DNA of 64,000 bases from Gordonia sp. KTR9 (lineage in GTDB: Bacteria > Actinomycetota > Actinomycetes > Mycobacteriales > Mycobacteriaceae): NCBI RefSeq assembly GCF_000143885.2, contig NC_018581.1:4278001-4342000 (forward strand). The letters run 5' to 3'. Both the position numbers and the translations under genes were made by a program. Below are positions 44,164 to 52,790 of this stretch, piece by piece; within the stretch, counting starts at the first letter, position 1; every line of letters begins with the position of its first letter. The notes under the pieces were generated by a model. The model did no database searches, was not told where the DNA came from, and was given only the letters and a program-made list of their open reading frames with translations.

Positions 44164-44616
44164 TAGGTGTTCGTTCCTCTTTGTCATCGGTTGTGGTTGG
44201 TGCTCCGGGCAAGCACGAAAACCGGCTCGCAGCCTGTTTTCGTGGCTTCCACAACTCGCCCCACCAGCACGTATGTGCTGGTCAGTACATTTTCGCTACC
44301 CCGAGGTCGGGCGTGTCATACACTCGACAGCGGATTCGCCTGTCAGTCCCTCTGCCGGCCGTACCCCGAGAAACTCGGCGGCTCGAGAGCCGTTGGGCAG
44401 GCATGCGGACTGGCCCAGCATGGGCCGGGCACCGACGATCCACTCTACCGATCGGGTTTACACAGGTCAAAAAACGGATCCTGCGCGCAACCAGCAGGTG
44501 AACGGGTTGTGTGCGATCGGCTTCGGGTGACGCTCGTGCACGGCGCACCCCTCTCACTTCATACACCTCGAAACCGCAGGCGTCGAGGGCGGAGAACGGC
44601 CGGGCGGGTGGCACGG
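44164..44616. other. Intergenic region: str operon leader
   Basis: No gene is supported in this 453-nt stretch. It carries the str promoter (44442-44470) and about 270 nt of leader that would be transcribed ahead of rpsL. The part beyond 44470 up to the HELVH-protein stop at 44617 shows nothing recognisable. Open frames on either strand lack protein-like composition. Confidence 0.7.
44442..44470 (-). promoter_or_regulatory. str operon promoter (rpsL-rpsG-fusA-tuf)
   Basis: On the minus strand TTGACC (44470-44465) is separated by exactly 17 nt from TAGAGT (44447-44442), a near-consensus SigA promoter. A T-run just upstream resembles an UP-like element. Transcription would start near 44434, giving a leader of about 270 nt. 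Confidence 0.8.
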
Positions 44617-45387
44617 TCATCGGCGTCGGCGGGGACTCCTGAGCTGCTCGATCTCGTGCAGGTACGGGCTGTTCGGATCGCGCGGACGCCGCGTGGGGGA
44701 GGACTGGCCGGCGAACCACCGGTCGACGACGGTCGCATGCCGTTCCACGTCGCCCCGGCGCAGCGCGCGGTGGGTGGCGTCGGCGTCGTGCATGCCGTAG
44801 ACGTCCTCGCCCAGTTCGTACCGGGCCTGGTCGGCCAGCGCGTCGGCGAGGAACTCCCCGGGCGAGGTCGCGGCCGTGATCTGCCAGGCGTGGACCAGCT
44901 CGTGGATCAGCAGCTGCGCCGGCGCCGGATATGCCCCGGTGCCGGTGCCCAGGGGCGCGTCGAACGCCGTTCCGAGGTTGCACAGGATGCGTCCGTCGAC
45001 CGCGGGCAGGGTGAACGCGCGCCGACCGCGACCGGCCAGATCGGTGAGGACGACGTCGTCGAGCCAGCTAGCTGTCCCGAACACCTCCTCGGCGGTGCGG
45101 CGTTCGACCTCGGTCAGCCCGCGGTACCGCACGCGGCGTCGGACGACGGCCGCCGACACCAGGCCCGCGCCGAGCGCCGCGACGATCCCGAGCGGGCCGA
45201 ACCACATGGTCACCGCCAGCAGGTGAACCGAGACGAGGACACCGGCCGTGGCCGCCGGACCCCCGCCGAGTCGTCCGGCACCGCAGCGTTTCGCGACGGA
45301 CAGCACGGCGCCGAGCAGTCGTCCGTAAGTCCTCGCCACCGCGGCGACCGGACGACGGAGGCGAGGGTCGGCCGCCGAGCGGGTCAC
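44617..45387 (-). CDS. Membrane-associated protein with HELVH zinc-peptidase-like motif
   Basis: The 256-aa protein starts at GTG 45387, overlapping the xth stop. It has one or two hydrophobic helices at about residues 45-82. The motif HELVHAWQ at residues 162-169 is preceded by GAYPAPAQLLI and followed by EFLADALADQARYELG, which could supply a third ligand. HExxH indicates a zincin-like metallopeptidase fold, possibly a domain of the DUF4157-like type, but I do not recognise a named family. It is translationally coupled to xth. Confidence 0.7.
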   Translation of the reverse strand: MTRSAADPRLRRPVAAVARTYGRLLGAVLSVAKRCGAGRLGGGPAATAGVLVSVHLLAVTMWFGPLGIVAALGAGLVSAAVVRRRVRYRGLTEVERRTAEEVFGTASWLDDVVLTDLAGRGRRAFTLPAVDGRILCNLGTAFDAPLGTGTGAYPAPAQLLIHELVHAWQITAATSPGEFLADALADQARYELGEDVYGMHDADATHRALRRGDVERHATVVDRWFAGQSSPTRRPRDPNSPYLHEIEQLRSPRRRR

Positions 45388-46259
45388 TCCGGCGTCTGCG
45401 GCAGTTTCACCTTCGCCGCACCGGGTTTCGCCGGGTTCGACGGCGGCGGGACCACCGGCCCGATGTCTCCGTCGGGGGCCTCGTCGAGGTCGACGATGAC
45501 GGGCGCGTGGTCGCTGGGCTTGCTGCCCTTGCGCGCTTTCCGGTCGATCCAGGCGGCCGCCACCCGATCGGCGGCCGATTCGCCGGCCAGGATCAGGTCG
45601 ATGCGCATCCCGAGGTCCTTGTGGAACATCCCGGCGCGGTAATCCCAGTAGCTGAACACGCGGTCGTCGGGCCACCGGTCCCGGACCACGTCGCGCAGGC
45701 CCATCGATGCGAAGGTCGCCAGCGCGGCGCGCTCGGGCGGCGTCACATGGGTGTGTCCCACGTACGCGCCGGGATCGAACACGTCGGCGTCGGCGGGCGC
45801 GATGTTCATGTCGCCGCACAGGAGCGTCGTGGCGGGGTCGTCGACCGCGCGGGCCAGCGCCGCCAGCCATTCGAGTTTGTAGCCGTAGTGGTCCGAGTCC
45901 GGCGAGCGGCCGTTGGGCACGTACAGCGAGTGGATGCGCAGTCCCCCGCACACCGCCGACACCGCCCGCGCCTCGAGGGTCGACGGGTCGGGGTATCCGG
46001 GCATGCCGTCGAACCCGATGCGGACGTCGTCGAGTCCGACCCGCGACAGCAGCGCCACCCCGTTCCACTGCCCCTGTCCGGCGTGCGCGATCTCGTATCC
46101 GCGTTCGGCGAGCTCGGTGCCCAGCGACTCGTGGAAGGCCGCGTCGGAGATTTTGGTCTCCTGCAGGCACACCACGTCGGGTCGACGTTCGTCCAGCCAC
46201 GGCAGCAGGCGCGGGATCCGCTGCTTCACCGAGTTCACATTCCAGGTCGCCACGCGCAT
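45384..46259 (-). CDS. xth: Exodeoxyribonuclease III
   Basis: The 291-aa protein of the EEP superfamily starts MRVATWNVNSVKQR and shows LQETK (catalytic Glu), YVPNGR, GDMNIAP and the terminal SDHAPVIVD with the catalytic Asp-His pair. It acts as an AP endonuclease and 3'-exonuclease in base excision repair. A C-terminal Pro-rich tail of about 30 residues follows the fold. The frame is open upstream, but ATG 46259 gives the canonical N terminus. Confidence 0.94.
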   Translation of the reverse strand: MRVATWNVNSVKQRIPRLLPWLDERRPDVVCLQETKISDAAFHESLGTELAERGYEIAHAGQGQWNGVALLSRVGLDDVRIGFDGMPGYPDPSTLEARAVSAVCGGLRIHSLYVPNGRSPDSDHYGYKLEWLAALARAVDDPATTLLCGDMNIAPADADVFDPGAYVGHTHVTPPERAALATFASMGLRDVVRDRWPDDRVFSYWDYRAGMFHKDLGMRIDLILAGESAADRVAAAWIDRKARKGSKPSDHAPVIVDLDEAPDGDIGPVVPPPSNPAKPGAAKVKLPQTPE

Positions 46260-46361
46260 GCGACCACGGTAGTACGCCCGGACCAGGCCCCCGAGACCGC
46301 GGAGCAGGGACCCGACCTTTCCTTCCACGGTGATGTATGTCACGTTGGTGGCATCGACACG

Positions 46362-47984
46362 CTGCACCGCACCTCCGATTCCGCGCCCCGACGAGCCGTC
46401 ATCGAGCACTCGTGGCGCCGCTCGGCGCTGTCCGGGGTCCGACCCGGGGACCGGACCCCGACGCAGGTCCAGGACATCGCCGCCGCCGATCCGCTGCTCG
46501 ACGCCGCGCGCCCGGTACTCGACGATGCCGCCGCCCGACTCGCCGGCACCGACGTCTCGCTGCTGCTCGTCGACCACGAGTGCCGGATGGTGACCCGGGT
46601 GGCGTTCGGCACGACGGTGGAGCGCAGACTCGACGCGATCGGCGCGTCGCCGGGTGTGCCGTTCGGCGAGGACGTCGTCGGGACCACGGCCCTCGGTACC
46701 CCGGCGGAGACCCGGGGCGGGATCGTCGTCAACGGAGCCGAGCACTACCTCGAGCAGTTCAAGTCGATCAGTTGTTTCGGGCAGCCGATCATCCATCCGG
46801 CCACCCGCAGGCTCGCCGGGATCATCTGCATGTCCGAGATCGCCGACCGCATCAACCCGCTGGCGATCCCCGTGGTGAACGGGATCGTCGCCGACATCGC
46901 CGACCGTCTGCTCGACCGCTCGCGCGCCCATCAACGGTGCGTCCTCGACGCGTTCCAGCGTGCCGCGCCACGGCGCGACCTGGCCGTCGCCGCCATCGGC
47001 GACGACCTCCAGCTCACGAATGCCCTTGCCGCCGAACTACTCTCACCCACCGACATCGGCGCCCTGCGGATCGTCGCGACCGATCCCGCACTGCGGGCGA
47101 CGGTGCTACCGCTGACGCTGGTGTCCGGCGCCGAGGTGGAGATCGCGGTCGAACCCGTGCCGGGCGCCTGCGGCGCAGCGTTGTTCCGGTTCCGGCCGGT
47201 CACCGAGCCGCCCACGACGCGGTCCGCACCGCCGACCGCCCCGTCCCGCACGAGCGTCGCGATCACCGGTGAACCGGGCACCGGACGCAGCACCCACGCG
47301 GCCACGCTCGCCGCGGAGGCCGATCGGCCGGCGGTGATCGTCGATGTGGCCGACGAACTCATCAGCGGACGGCGCCCCGACATCCCCGCGTATGTCGGAC
47401 GTGCCCGATCGATGAACACTCCGCTGGTCATCGACGGCGTCGACCTGCTCGACGCACAGTCGGTCGCGCTGCTCGGCCGCGTGGCGGTGTCGAGTTGGCG
47501 GGAGTCGCCGCTGATCGTCGTCGGCGGGCCTCGAGACCAGGCGAGCCCGGGTGTGGCCGCCCTCCTGGCGCGGTGTGCGACGCGGGTCGACCTCGCGCCG
47601 CTGCGTCATCGGACCTCGGAGCTGGCGGCGATCGCGAGCAGCGCGCTGACCGGCATCGACCCGGAGCTCTCGCTGTCCGGATCGGCGACGGACGCGCTGC
47701 TGTGCGATGACTGGCCCGGCAACCTCACCGAGCTCAACTCCGTACTCCGGCAGGCCGCGGCGGCGTGCCGAGCCCGCGCGGCGCGTGTCGTCGAGTCGAG
47801 CGACCTGCCACCCGCGTATCGGACGACCAGTCGGGCCGCGCACCTGTCCGGCCGGGAGCAGGCCGAGCGCACGGCCATCGTCGAGGCACTCGACCGGGCC
47901 CGTGGCAACAAGGTGCACGCCGCGAAGGATCTCGGCATCAGCCGCACGACGCTGTACTCGCGGATGCGCGCGCTGGACATCTGA
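46362..47984 (+). CDS. GAF/AAA-like/Fis transcriptional regulator (AcoR/MimR type), start uncertain
   Basis: About 540 aa are recognisable. The N-terminal VIEHSWRRSALSGVRP motif is typical of AcoR-like activators. A GAF-like domain follows, then a reduced AAA+ region with a Walker-A-like GEPGTGRSTHA and no GAFTGA motif, and a C-terminal Fis HTH (GNKVHAAKDLGISRTTLYSRM). Without GAFTGA it probably works with the normal sigma factor. No ATG, GTG or TTG occurs in frame before the GAF domain; the position given is a CTG. Such regulators control alcohol, diol or alkane oxidation genes, which fits the nearby aldehyde and alcohol dehydrogenases. Confidence 0.78.
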   Translation: MHRTSDSAPRRAVIEHSWRRSALSGVRPGDRTPTQVQDIAAADPLLDAARPVLDDAAARLAGTDVSLLLVDHECRMVTRVAFGTTVERRLDAIGASPGVPFGEDVVGTTALGTPAETRGGIVVNGAEHYLEQFKSISCFGQPIIHPATRRLAGIICMSEIADRINPLAIPVVNGIVADIADRLLDRSRAHQRCVLDAFQRAAPRRDLAVAAIGDDLQLTNALAAELLSPTDIGALRIVATDPALRATVLPLTLVSGAEVEIAVEPVPGACGAALFRFRPVTEPPTTRSAPPTAPSRTSVAITGEPGTGRSTHAATLAAEADRPAVIVDVADELISGRRPDIPAYVGRARSMNTPLVIDGVDLLDAQSVALLGRVAVSSWRESPLIVVGGPRDQASPGVAALLARCATRVDLAPLRHRTSELAAIASSALTGIDPELSLSGSATDALLCDDWPGNLTELNSVLRQAAAACRARAARVVESSDLPPAYRTTSRAAHLSGREQAERTAIVEALDRARGNKVHAAKDLGISRTTLYSRMRALDI

Positions 47985-47993
47985 GCCGGCCGG

Positions 47994-49112
47994 TTACTCC
48001 GGCACCGAGCTGGGCGGCAGCGGGTCCCGCAGCGTCCGCCGAGCGAGCGCCGCGATGAGGTCGGTCCGGGTGACGATGCCGACCAGGGTCCGGCCCCGCA
48101 GCACCGGAACCGCGTCGCATCCGCTCTCGGCGAGCAGCGGCAGCAGGGCGCCGACCGCCGTGCCCGGGGTCGCGACGGCCGGCTCCGGCGACATCACGTC
48201 CGCGGCGCGCAACTCGACCTCGTCGGGACGCATCAACCGGCGCACGAGATGGATCTGGAAGACAACCCCGGCGAACGTGCCCTCGCTCGAGATCACCGGA
48301 AGCGAGGTGAAGCCGTACTCGTCGAAGAGGGTCGCGACGTCCCGCAGCGGCGTCTCGGAGCCCACCGTCACCAGGTCGCGGGACATCACATCCGAGGCGG
48401 CGAGCGGACCCGCCCGATGCCCGGCGGCCTGGAGCTCTGCTGCCCCGATCAGGCGGGCGAGATCGGCGACGCCGAGGTTGAGCGACTGCTCGTAGCGATC
48501 GAGGAGACCGGTCAGTTCGTCTTCGTCGAGACCGAGCCGCGCCGCCGGCGGAGACGCGTCGTCGAACCGGCGATACGGATAACGCCGCCCGGTCAGCCGT
48601 GCGTATCCGGCGGCGAGGACGACCAGTAGGAGTGTGCCCGCGAGGACCGGCGCGAGGACGAACCGGAATCCCAGCGAGTGGATCGTCTCCGGACTGAGCG
48701 CGGCCGTCATCGCCACCGCGCCGGCGGGCGGATGCACCGCGTGGCACCCGATCATCAGGCCCACGGACAGGCCCACCGCCAGCGCCACCCGGAGGGCCGG
48801 CAGCGGGATGGTGGGGGTCGTCGCCACCCCCACGACGGCCGACACCACGTTGCCGACGGTCGCGGGCCACGGTTGTGCCAGCGGACTGTTCGGCGCGGCG
48901 AAGACGAGCACGGCGGTCGCCCCGAACGGCGCTATCAGGAAGAGCCCGAGTCGCAGGTCGACCCCCGACGCTGCGAGCACCAGGCCGACGAGTCCGAGCG
49001 CGACTCCGGCACCCGTCCCGGCCCGGATCGCCTCACGGACCGAGGGACCCCCGGCCACCGGGCCGAGGCCGCGCAGGCCGGCGCCGGCCCTGCCCGCTGG
49101 GCGCACGTTCAC
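47994..49112 (-). CDS. HPP-family membrane protein with C-terminal CBS pair
   Basis: This protein of about 372 aa has four to five transmembrane helices with the family signature CHAVHPPAGAVAMTAAL. A linker and two CBS domains follow (DVMSRDLVTVGSETPLRDV, DVMSPEPAVATPGTAVGAL). GTG 49112, 4 nt after GGAGGAG, is chosen as the start; upstream codons are possible. HPP proteins are implicated in nitrite transport in plastids, while the bacterial role is unclear; the CBS pair suggests adenine-nucleotide control. It lies between the regulator and the aldehyde dehydrogenase on the opposite strand. Confidence 0.85.
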   Translation of the reverse strand: MNVRPAGRAGAGLRGLGPVAGGPSVREAIRAGTGAGVALGLVGLVLAASGVDLRLGLFLIAPFGATAVLVFAAPNSPLAQPWPATVGNVVSAVVGVATTPTIPLPALRVALAVGLSVGLMIGCHAVHPPAGAVAMTAALSPETIHSLGFRFVLAPVLAGTLLLVVLAAGYARLTGRRYPYRRFDDASPPAARLGLDEDELTGLLDRYEQSLNLGVADLARLIGAAELQAAGHRAGPLAASDVMSRDLVTVGSETPLRDVATLFDEYGFTSLPVISSEGTFAGVVFQIHLVRRLMRPDEVELRAADVMSPEPAVATPGTAVGALLPLLAESGCDAVPVLRGRTLVGIVTRTDLIAALARRTLRDPLPPSSVPE

Positions 49113-49214
49113 TCTGCTCCTCCGGGGATCCCAACTCTGAATCTGACTGACTCGTCGGCGTCTCACCGTAGCCATGCGGGCGCGCCCGGCCGCCGCGGCC
49201 CCTGTACAGCCCAG

Positions 49215-49233
49215 GTGTTCAGTTTCTGGACAC
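49215..49233. promoter_or_regulatory. Candidate activator site upstream of the aldehyde dehydrogenase
   Basis: GTGTTCAG-TTT-CTGGACAC is a 19-bp dyad with 7 of 8 arm positions matched. It lies 100 nt upstream of the aldehyde dehydrogenase ATG, the usual location of an activator of the AcoR type. The link to the regulator at 46362-47984 is inferred. Confidence 0.5.
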
Positions 49234-49333
49234 GCCGGCGGCCCGGAACGGTGAGAGAAATAAGTCAGGTCGCATATGACCCAGATCACTCCAGGACACA
49301 TCCCTGTCGACACCGTTCCGACCAGGAGGCCAC

Positions 49334-50848
49334 ATGACCGCCGTCGCACCCGACACCGCCCACCACACCGCCCTGCATCAGCGTGTCCGCGATTTCATCT
49401 CCGCCGACCGTCCCATGCTGATCGACGGCGAATGGGTGTGGTCGGCCTCGGGCCGCACCTTCGAGACCATCGACCCCGCCACCGCACGCCCGATCACCTC
49501 GGTCGCGCACGGCGACGCGGCCGACATCGACCTGGCGGTCCGCGCCGCACGCCGTGCTTTCGACGACGGCCCGTGGACCCGGATGAAGCCGAACGAGCGC
49601 GAACGCCTGCTCTGGCGGGTCGGCGACATCCTCACCGACCGCGCCGAGGAGTTCGGTCAACTCGAGGCGCTCGACAACGGCAAGGCGGCCACCATCGCCG
49701 CCGCGGTCGACACCAACTGGTCCGCCGACATCTTCCGCTACAACGCGGGGCTGGCCACCAAGATCACCGGGTCGACGGTCGACGTCTCGATGCCGTTCGT
49801 GCCCGGCGGCGAGTTCCACGCGTACACGCTGCGCGAACCGGTCGGGGTGTGCGGCCTGATCGTGCCGTGGAACTTCCCGCTGCTGATGGCCGCGTTCAAG
49901 CTGGCGCCCGCACTGGCGGCCGGCAACACCGTGATCCTCAAGCCTGCCGAGCAGACCCCGCTGACGGCCCTGCTCCTCGGCGAGGTGTTCACCGAGGCCG
50001 GCTTCCCGCCGGGTGTGGTCAACATCGTCACCGGGTACGGCGAGGCCGGAGCGGCGCTCGCCGCACACTCCGACGTCGACAAGATCGCGTTCACCGGTTC
50101 GACCGAGGTCGGCAAGAAGATCGTCGACGCCGCGAAGGGCAACCTCAAGAAGGTGTCGCTGGAGCTGGGTGGCAAGAGCCCCAACATCGTGTTCGCCGAC
50201 GCGGACTTCGAGAAGGCGGTGGCCGGGTCGGTGGCGGCCTGGATGTTCAACCACGGCCAGTGCTGTGTCGCCGGGACAAGGCTTTTCGTCGAACGCCCCA
50301 TCTTCGACGACTTCACCGCGGCTGTCGCCGAGGCCGCATCCCAGGCCAAGATCGGACCCGGCCTCGATCCGACGACCGAACTCGGACCGCTGGTCAGCCA
50401 GGAACAGTTCGACCGCGTCTCGGGGTATCTCGCGGCGGGCCTCGCCGACGGCGCACGGGCACTGACCGGCGGAAAACGTTGGGGCGATGAGGGTTTCTTC
50501 ATCGAACCGACCGTGTTCGTCGACGTCGAGCCGAGCTTCTCGATCGTGCAGGAGGAGATCTTCGGTCCCGTCGTCGCCGCGATGCCCTTCGATGCCGACA
50601 CCGGCGTCGCGGCCGCGGCCAACGATTCGATCTACGGACTCGCCGCGGGCATCTGGACCACCGACCTGTCCAAGGCGCATCGGACTGCCCGGCAGATCAA
50701 GGCCGGATCGGTGTGGGTGAACCAGTACAACGGTTTCGACACCGCGATGCCGTTCGGCGGCTACAAGCAGTCGGGCTGGGGACGCGAACTCGGATCGTCG
50801 GCCATCGAGCTCTACACCCAGACCAAGGCCGTCAACATCTCGCTGTGA
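49334..50848 (+). CDS. NAD-dependent aldehyde dehydrogenase
   Basis: The 504-aa ALDH has VPWNFPLLMAAFKLAPALAAGNTVILKPAEQTP pocket residues, the Rossmann GSTEVGK, general base Glu in LELGGKSPN and nucleophile Cys in NHGQCCVAGTR. CAGGAGGCC precedes the ATG. The adjacent NDMA-type alcohol dehydrogenase begins 62 nt downstream, so the two probably convert a primary alcohol to a carboxylic acid. An upstream dyad at 49215-49233 may mediate induction. Confidence 0.93.
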   Translation: MTAVAPDTAHHTALHQRVRDFISADRPMLIDGEWVWSASGRTFETIDPATARPITSVAHGDAADIDLAVRAARRAFDDGPWTRMKPNERERLLWRVGDILTDRAEEFGQLEALDNGKAATIAAAVDTNWSADIFRYNAGLATKITGSTVDVSMPFVPGGEFHAYTLREPVGVCGLIVPWNFPLLMAAFKLAPALAAGNTVILKPAEQTPLTALLLGEVFTEAGFPPGVVNIVTGYGEAGAALAAHSDVDKIAFTGSTEVGKKIVDAAKGNLKKVSLELGGKSPNIVFADADFEKAVAGSVAAWMFNHGQCCVAGTRLFVERPIFDDFTAAVAEAASQAKIGPGLDPTTELGPLVSQEQFDRVSGYLAAGLADGARALTGGKRWGDEGFFIEPTVFVDVEPSFSIVQEEIFGPVVAAMPFDADTGVAAAANDSIYGLAAGIWTTDLSKAHRTARQIKAGSVWVNQYNGFDTAMPFGGYKQSGWGRELGSSAIELYTQTKAVNISL

Positions 50849-50910
50849 CCCACAGCGCATCTCCGCCCGGCCGCACGCCCCCTTCCCGTATACCCAAGGA
50901 GCACAACCTC

Positions 50911-52029
50911 ATGTCTCTCACCACCAAGGCCGCCGTCCTCACCGCACCCGGAAAGCCCTTCGAGATCGTCGAACTCGACCTCGACGAGCCCCGCGAGGGC
51001 GAGGTGCTGATCAAGTACACCGCGGCCGGCCTCTGCCACTCCGACCTGCATCTCACCGACGGCGATCTCCCGCCCCGCTACCCCATCGTCGGCGGCCACG
51101 AGGGTTCGGGGATCATCGAAGCCGTGGGCCCCGGGGTCACCAAGGTGAAGCCCGGCGACCACGTGGTCTGCAGCTTCATCCCGAACTGCGGCACCTGCCG
51201 CTACTGCTCCACCGGTCGGCAGAACCTCTGCGACATGGGCGCCACCATCCTCGAGGGGTCGATGCCCGACGGCACGTTCCGGTTCCATTCCGGCAGCGAT
51301 GATTTCGGCGCCATGTGCATGCTCGGCACCTTCGCCGAACGCGCGACTATCTCGCAGCACTCGGTGGTCAAGGTCGACGAGTGGCTGCCGCTCGACAAGG
51401 CGGTGCTCGTCGGCTGCGGCGTGCCCTCCGGCTGGGGCACGTCGGTATATGCGGGCGGTGTCCGTGCCGGCGACACAGTGGTGATCTACGGCATCGGCGG
51501 CCTGGGCATCAACGCGGTACAGGGTGCGGTCTCGGCGGGAGCCAAGCACGTCGTGGTCGTCGACCCGGTCGCCCTCAAGCGGGACACGGCGCTGAAATTC
51601 GGTGCGACACATGCATTCGCCGACGCTGCCGAGGCTGCGGAGAAGGTCAACGAGCTGACCTGGGGACAGGGCGCCGATCAGGCTCTGATCCTCGTCGGAA
51701 CGGTCGACGCGGAGGTGGTGGCGAACGCGACCGCCGTGGTGGGCAAGGGCGGGACGGTCGTGATCACGGGTCTCGCCGATCCGACGAAGCTGACCGTGCA
51801 GGTCTCCGGTACCGACCTGACCCTGAACCAGAAGACGATCAAGGGCAGCTTGTTCGGGTCGGCGAACCCGCAGTACGACATCGTCAAACTGCTGCGTCTC
51901 TACGACGCCGGGCAGCTCAAGCTCGACGAACTCATCACGCAGACCTACACCCTCGACCAGGTCAACGACGGGTACCAGGATCTGCGGGACGGCAAGAACA
52001 TCCGCGGGGTCATCATCCACGCGGAGTGA
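50911..52029 (+). CDS. NDMA-dependent alcohol dehydrogenase (mycofactocin-type nicotinoprotein)
   Basis: The 372-aa zinc-dependent MDR protein has GLCHSD and GGHEGSG (catalytic zinc), the structural zinc loop CGTCRYCSTGRQNLC, VGCGVPSGWG and the NAD motif GIGGLGINAVQG. The insertion DGTFRFHSGSDDFGAMCMLGTFAE is characteristic of the NDMA-dependent family, whose tightly bound NADH is reoxidised by mycofactocin in vivo. The start MSLTTKAAVL follows AAGGAG. The mycofactocin biosynthesis genes lie 26 kb away in the same window. It is coupled by position to the aldehyde dehydrogenase. Confidence 0.92.
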   Translation: MSLTTKAAVLTAPGKPFEIVELDLDEPREGEVLIKYTAAGLCHSDLHLTDGDLPPRYPIVGGHEGSGIIEAVGPGVTKVKPGDHVVCSFIPNCGTCRYCSTGRQNLCDMGATILEGSMPDGTFRFHSGSDDFGAMCMLGTFAERATISQHSVVKVDEWLPLDKAVLVGCGVPSGWGTSVYAGGVRAGDTVVIYGIGGLGINAVQGAVSAGAKHVVVVDPVALKRDTALKFGATHAFADAAEAAEKVNELTWGQGADQALILVGTVDAEVVANATAVVGKGGTVVITGLADPTKLTVQVSGTDLTLNQKTIKGSLFGSANPQYDIVKLLRLYDAGQLKLDELITQTYTLDQVNDGYQDLRDGKNIRGVIIHAE

Positions 52030-52037
52030 GACCCGGT

Positions 52038-52074
52038 CGGTTCGCCCGAGGTGTCGTCTCCCTCGGGCGAACCG
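52038..52074 (+). terminator. Hairpin after the alcohol dehydrogenase
   Basis: CGGTTCGCCCGAGG (52038-52051) and its exact complement (52061-52074) form a 14-bp stem with a 9-nt loop, 8 nt after the stop. There is no T-run, as is common for actinobacterial terminators. Confidence 0.75.
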
Positions 52075-52136
52075 GCCACCCATGTCGGCGAGCGATTCAC
52101 CGGGTCACCTTGGTCGGAGGTGCTTGAATTGCTGAC

Positions 52137-52790
52137 GTGACCGCAACCTGGTGGATACGTCTGCTCCGCATCGCCTTTGCCGCGCTCGGCATCAGCGCCC
52201 TCGTCTACCAGGCAGCGCTGCGCTACGGCGACGCCGGGTTCACCCTCGCCAACTTCTTCAGCTATTTCACGGTGCTGAGCAACATCTTCGCCGCGATCGT
52301 CCTGCTCGCCGGGGGCCTCCTCGCGCCCGGGACGCCGGTGTGGGAGTGGCTTCGCGGAGCGGCAACCACATGCATGGTCATCACCGGGATCGTCTACGCA
52401 CTTCTGCTGCAGGGGATCGACGTCGACGTCACCTATGCCTGGGTGAACGACGTGCTGCACCGCGTCATCCCGCTGGTGATGCTCCTGGACTGGATCGTGG
52501 TGCGCGCCCGCCGACTACCGGAGCGCTCCTGGCTGACCTGGCTCGCGATCCCGTTCGTGTACGGCGTCTACACGCTGATCCGCGGGCCGATCGTGAACTG
52601 GTATCCCTACCCGTTCATCGATCCGCGCGAACAGGGCTATCTGTCGATGACGATCTCACTCGTCGTCGTGTTCGTCGGTATGGCGTTCATGTCGTTCGGT
52701 GTCTACTGGGCAGGCACCCGTGGCCGGCGACCCGGCCCGCCAGAGCCCGAACACCCGGACCCCGAACACCCCGCCTCCGAACGGGTCTAG
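52137..52790 (+). CDS. Pr6Pr family membrane protein
   Basis: The 217-aa protein has six predicted transmembrane helices with the Pr6Pr-like pattern: LANFFSYFTVLSNIFAA (helix 2), LHRVIPLVMLLDWIV and the VYTLIRGPIVNWYPYPFIDP loop. A Pro/Glu-rich C-terminal tail follows. The function is unknown. The start is GTG 52137. Its stop overlaps the TetR stop by 4 nt on the other strand. Confidence 0.85.
   Translation: MTATWWIRLLRIAFAALGISALVYQAALRYGDAGFTLANFFSYFTVLSNIFAAIVLLAGGLLAPGTPVWEWLRGAATTCMVITGIVYALLLQGIDVDVTYAWVNDVLHRVIPLVMLLDWIVVRARRLPERSWLTWLAIPFVYGVYTLIRGPIVNWYPYPFIDPREQGYLSMTISLVVVFVGMAFMSFGVYWAGTRGRRPGPPEPEHPDPEHPASERV

Noticed and set aside
45388..46200. Upstream extension of the HELVH protein frame across xth
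   Set aside because: The first half is an out-of-frame shadow of xth; protein-like composition begins only at the GTG at 45387 that overlaps the xth stop.
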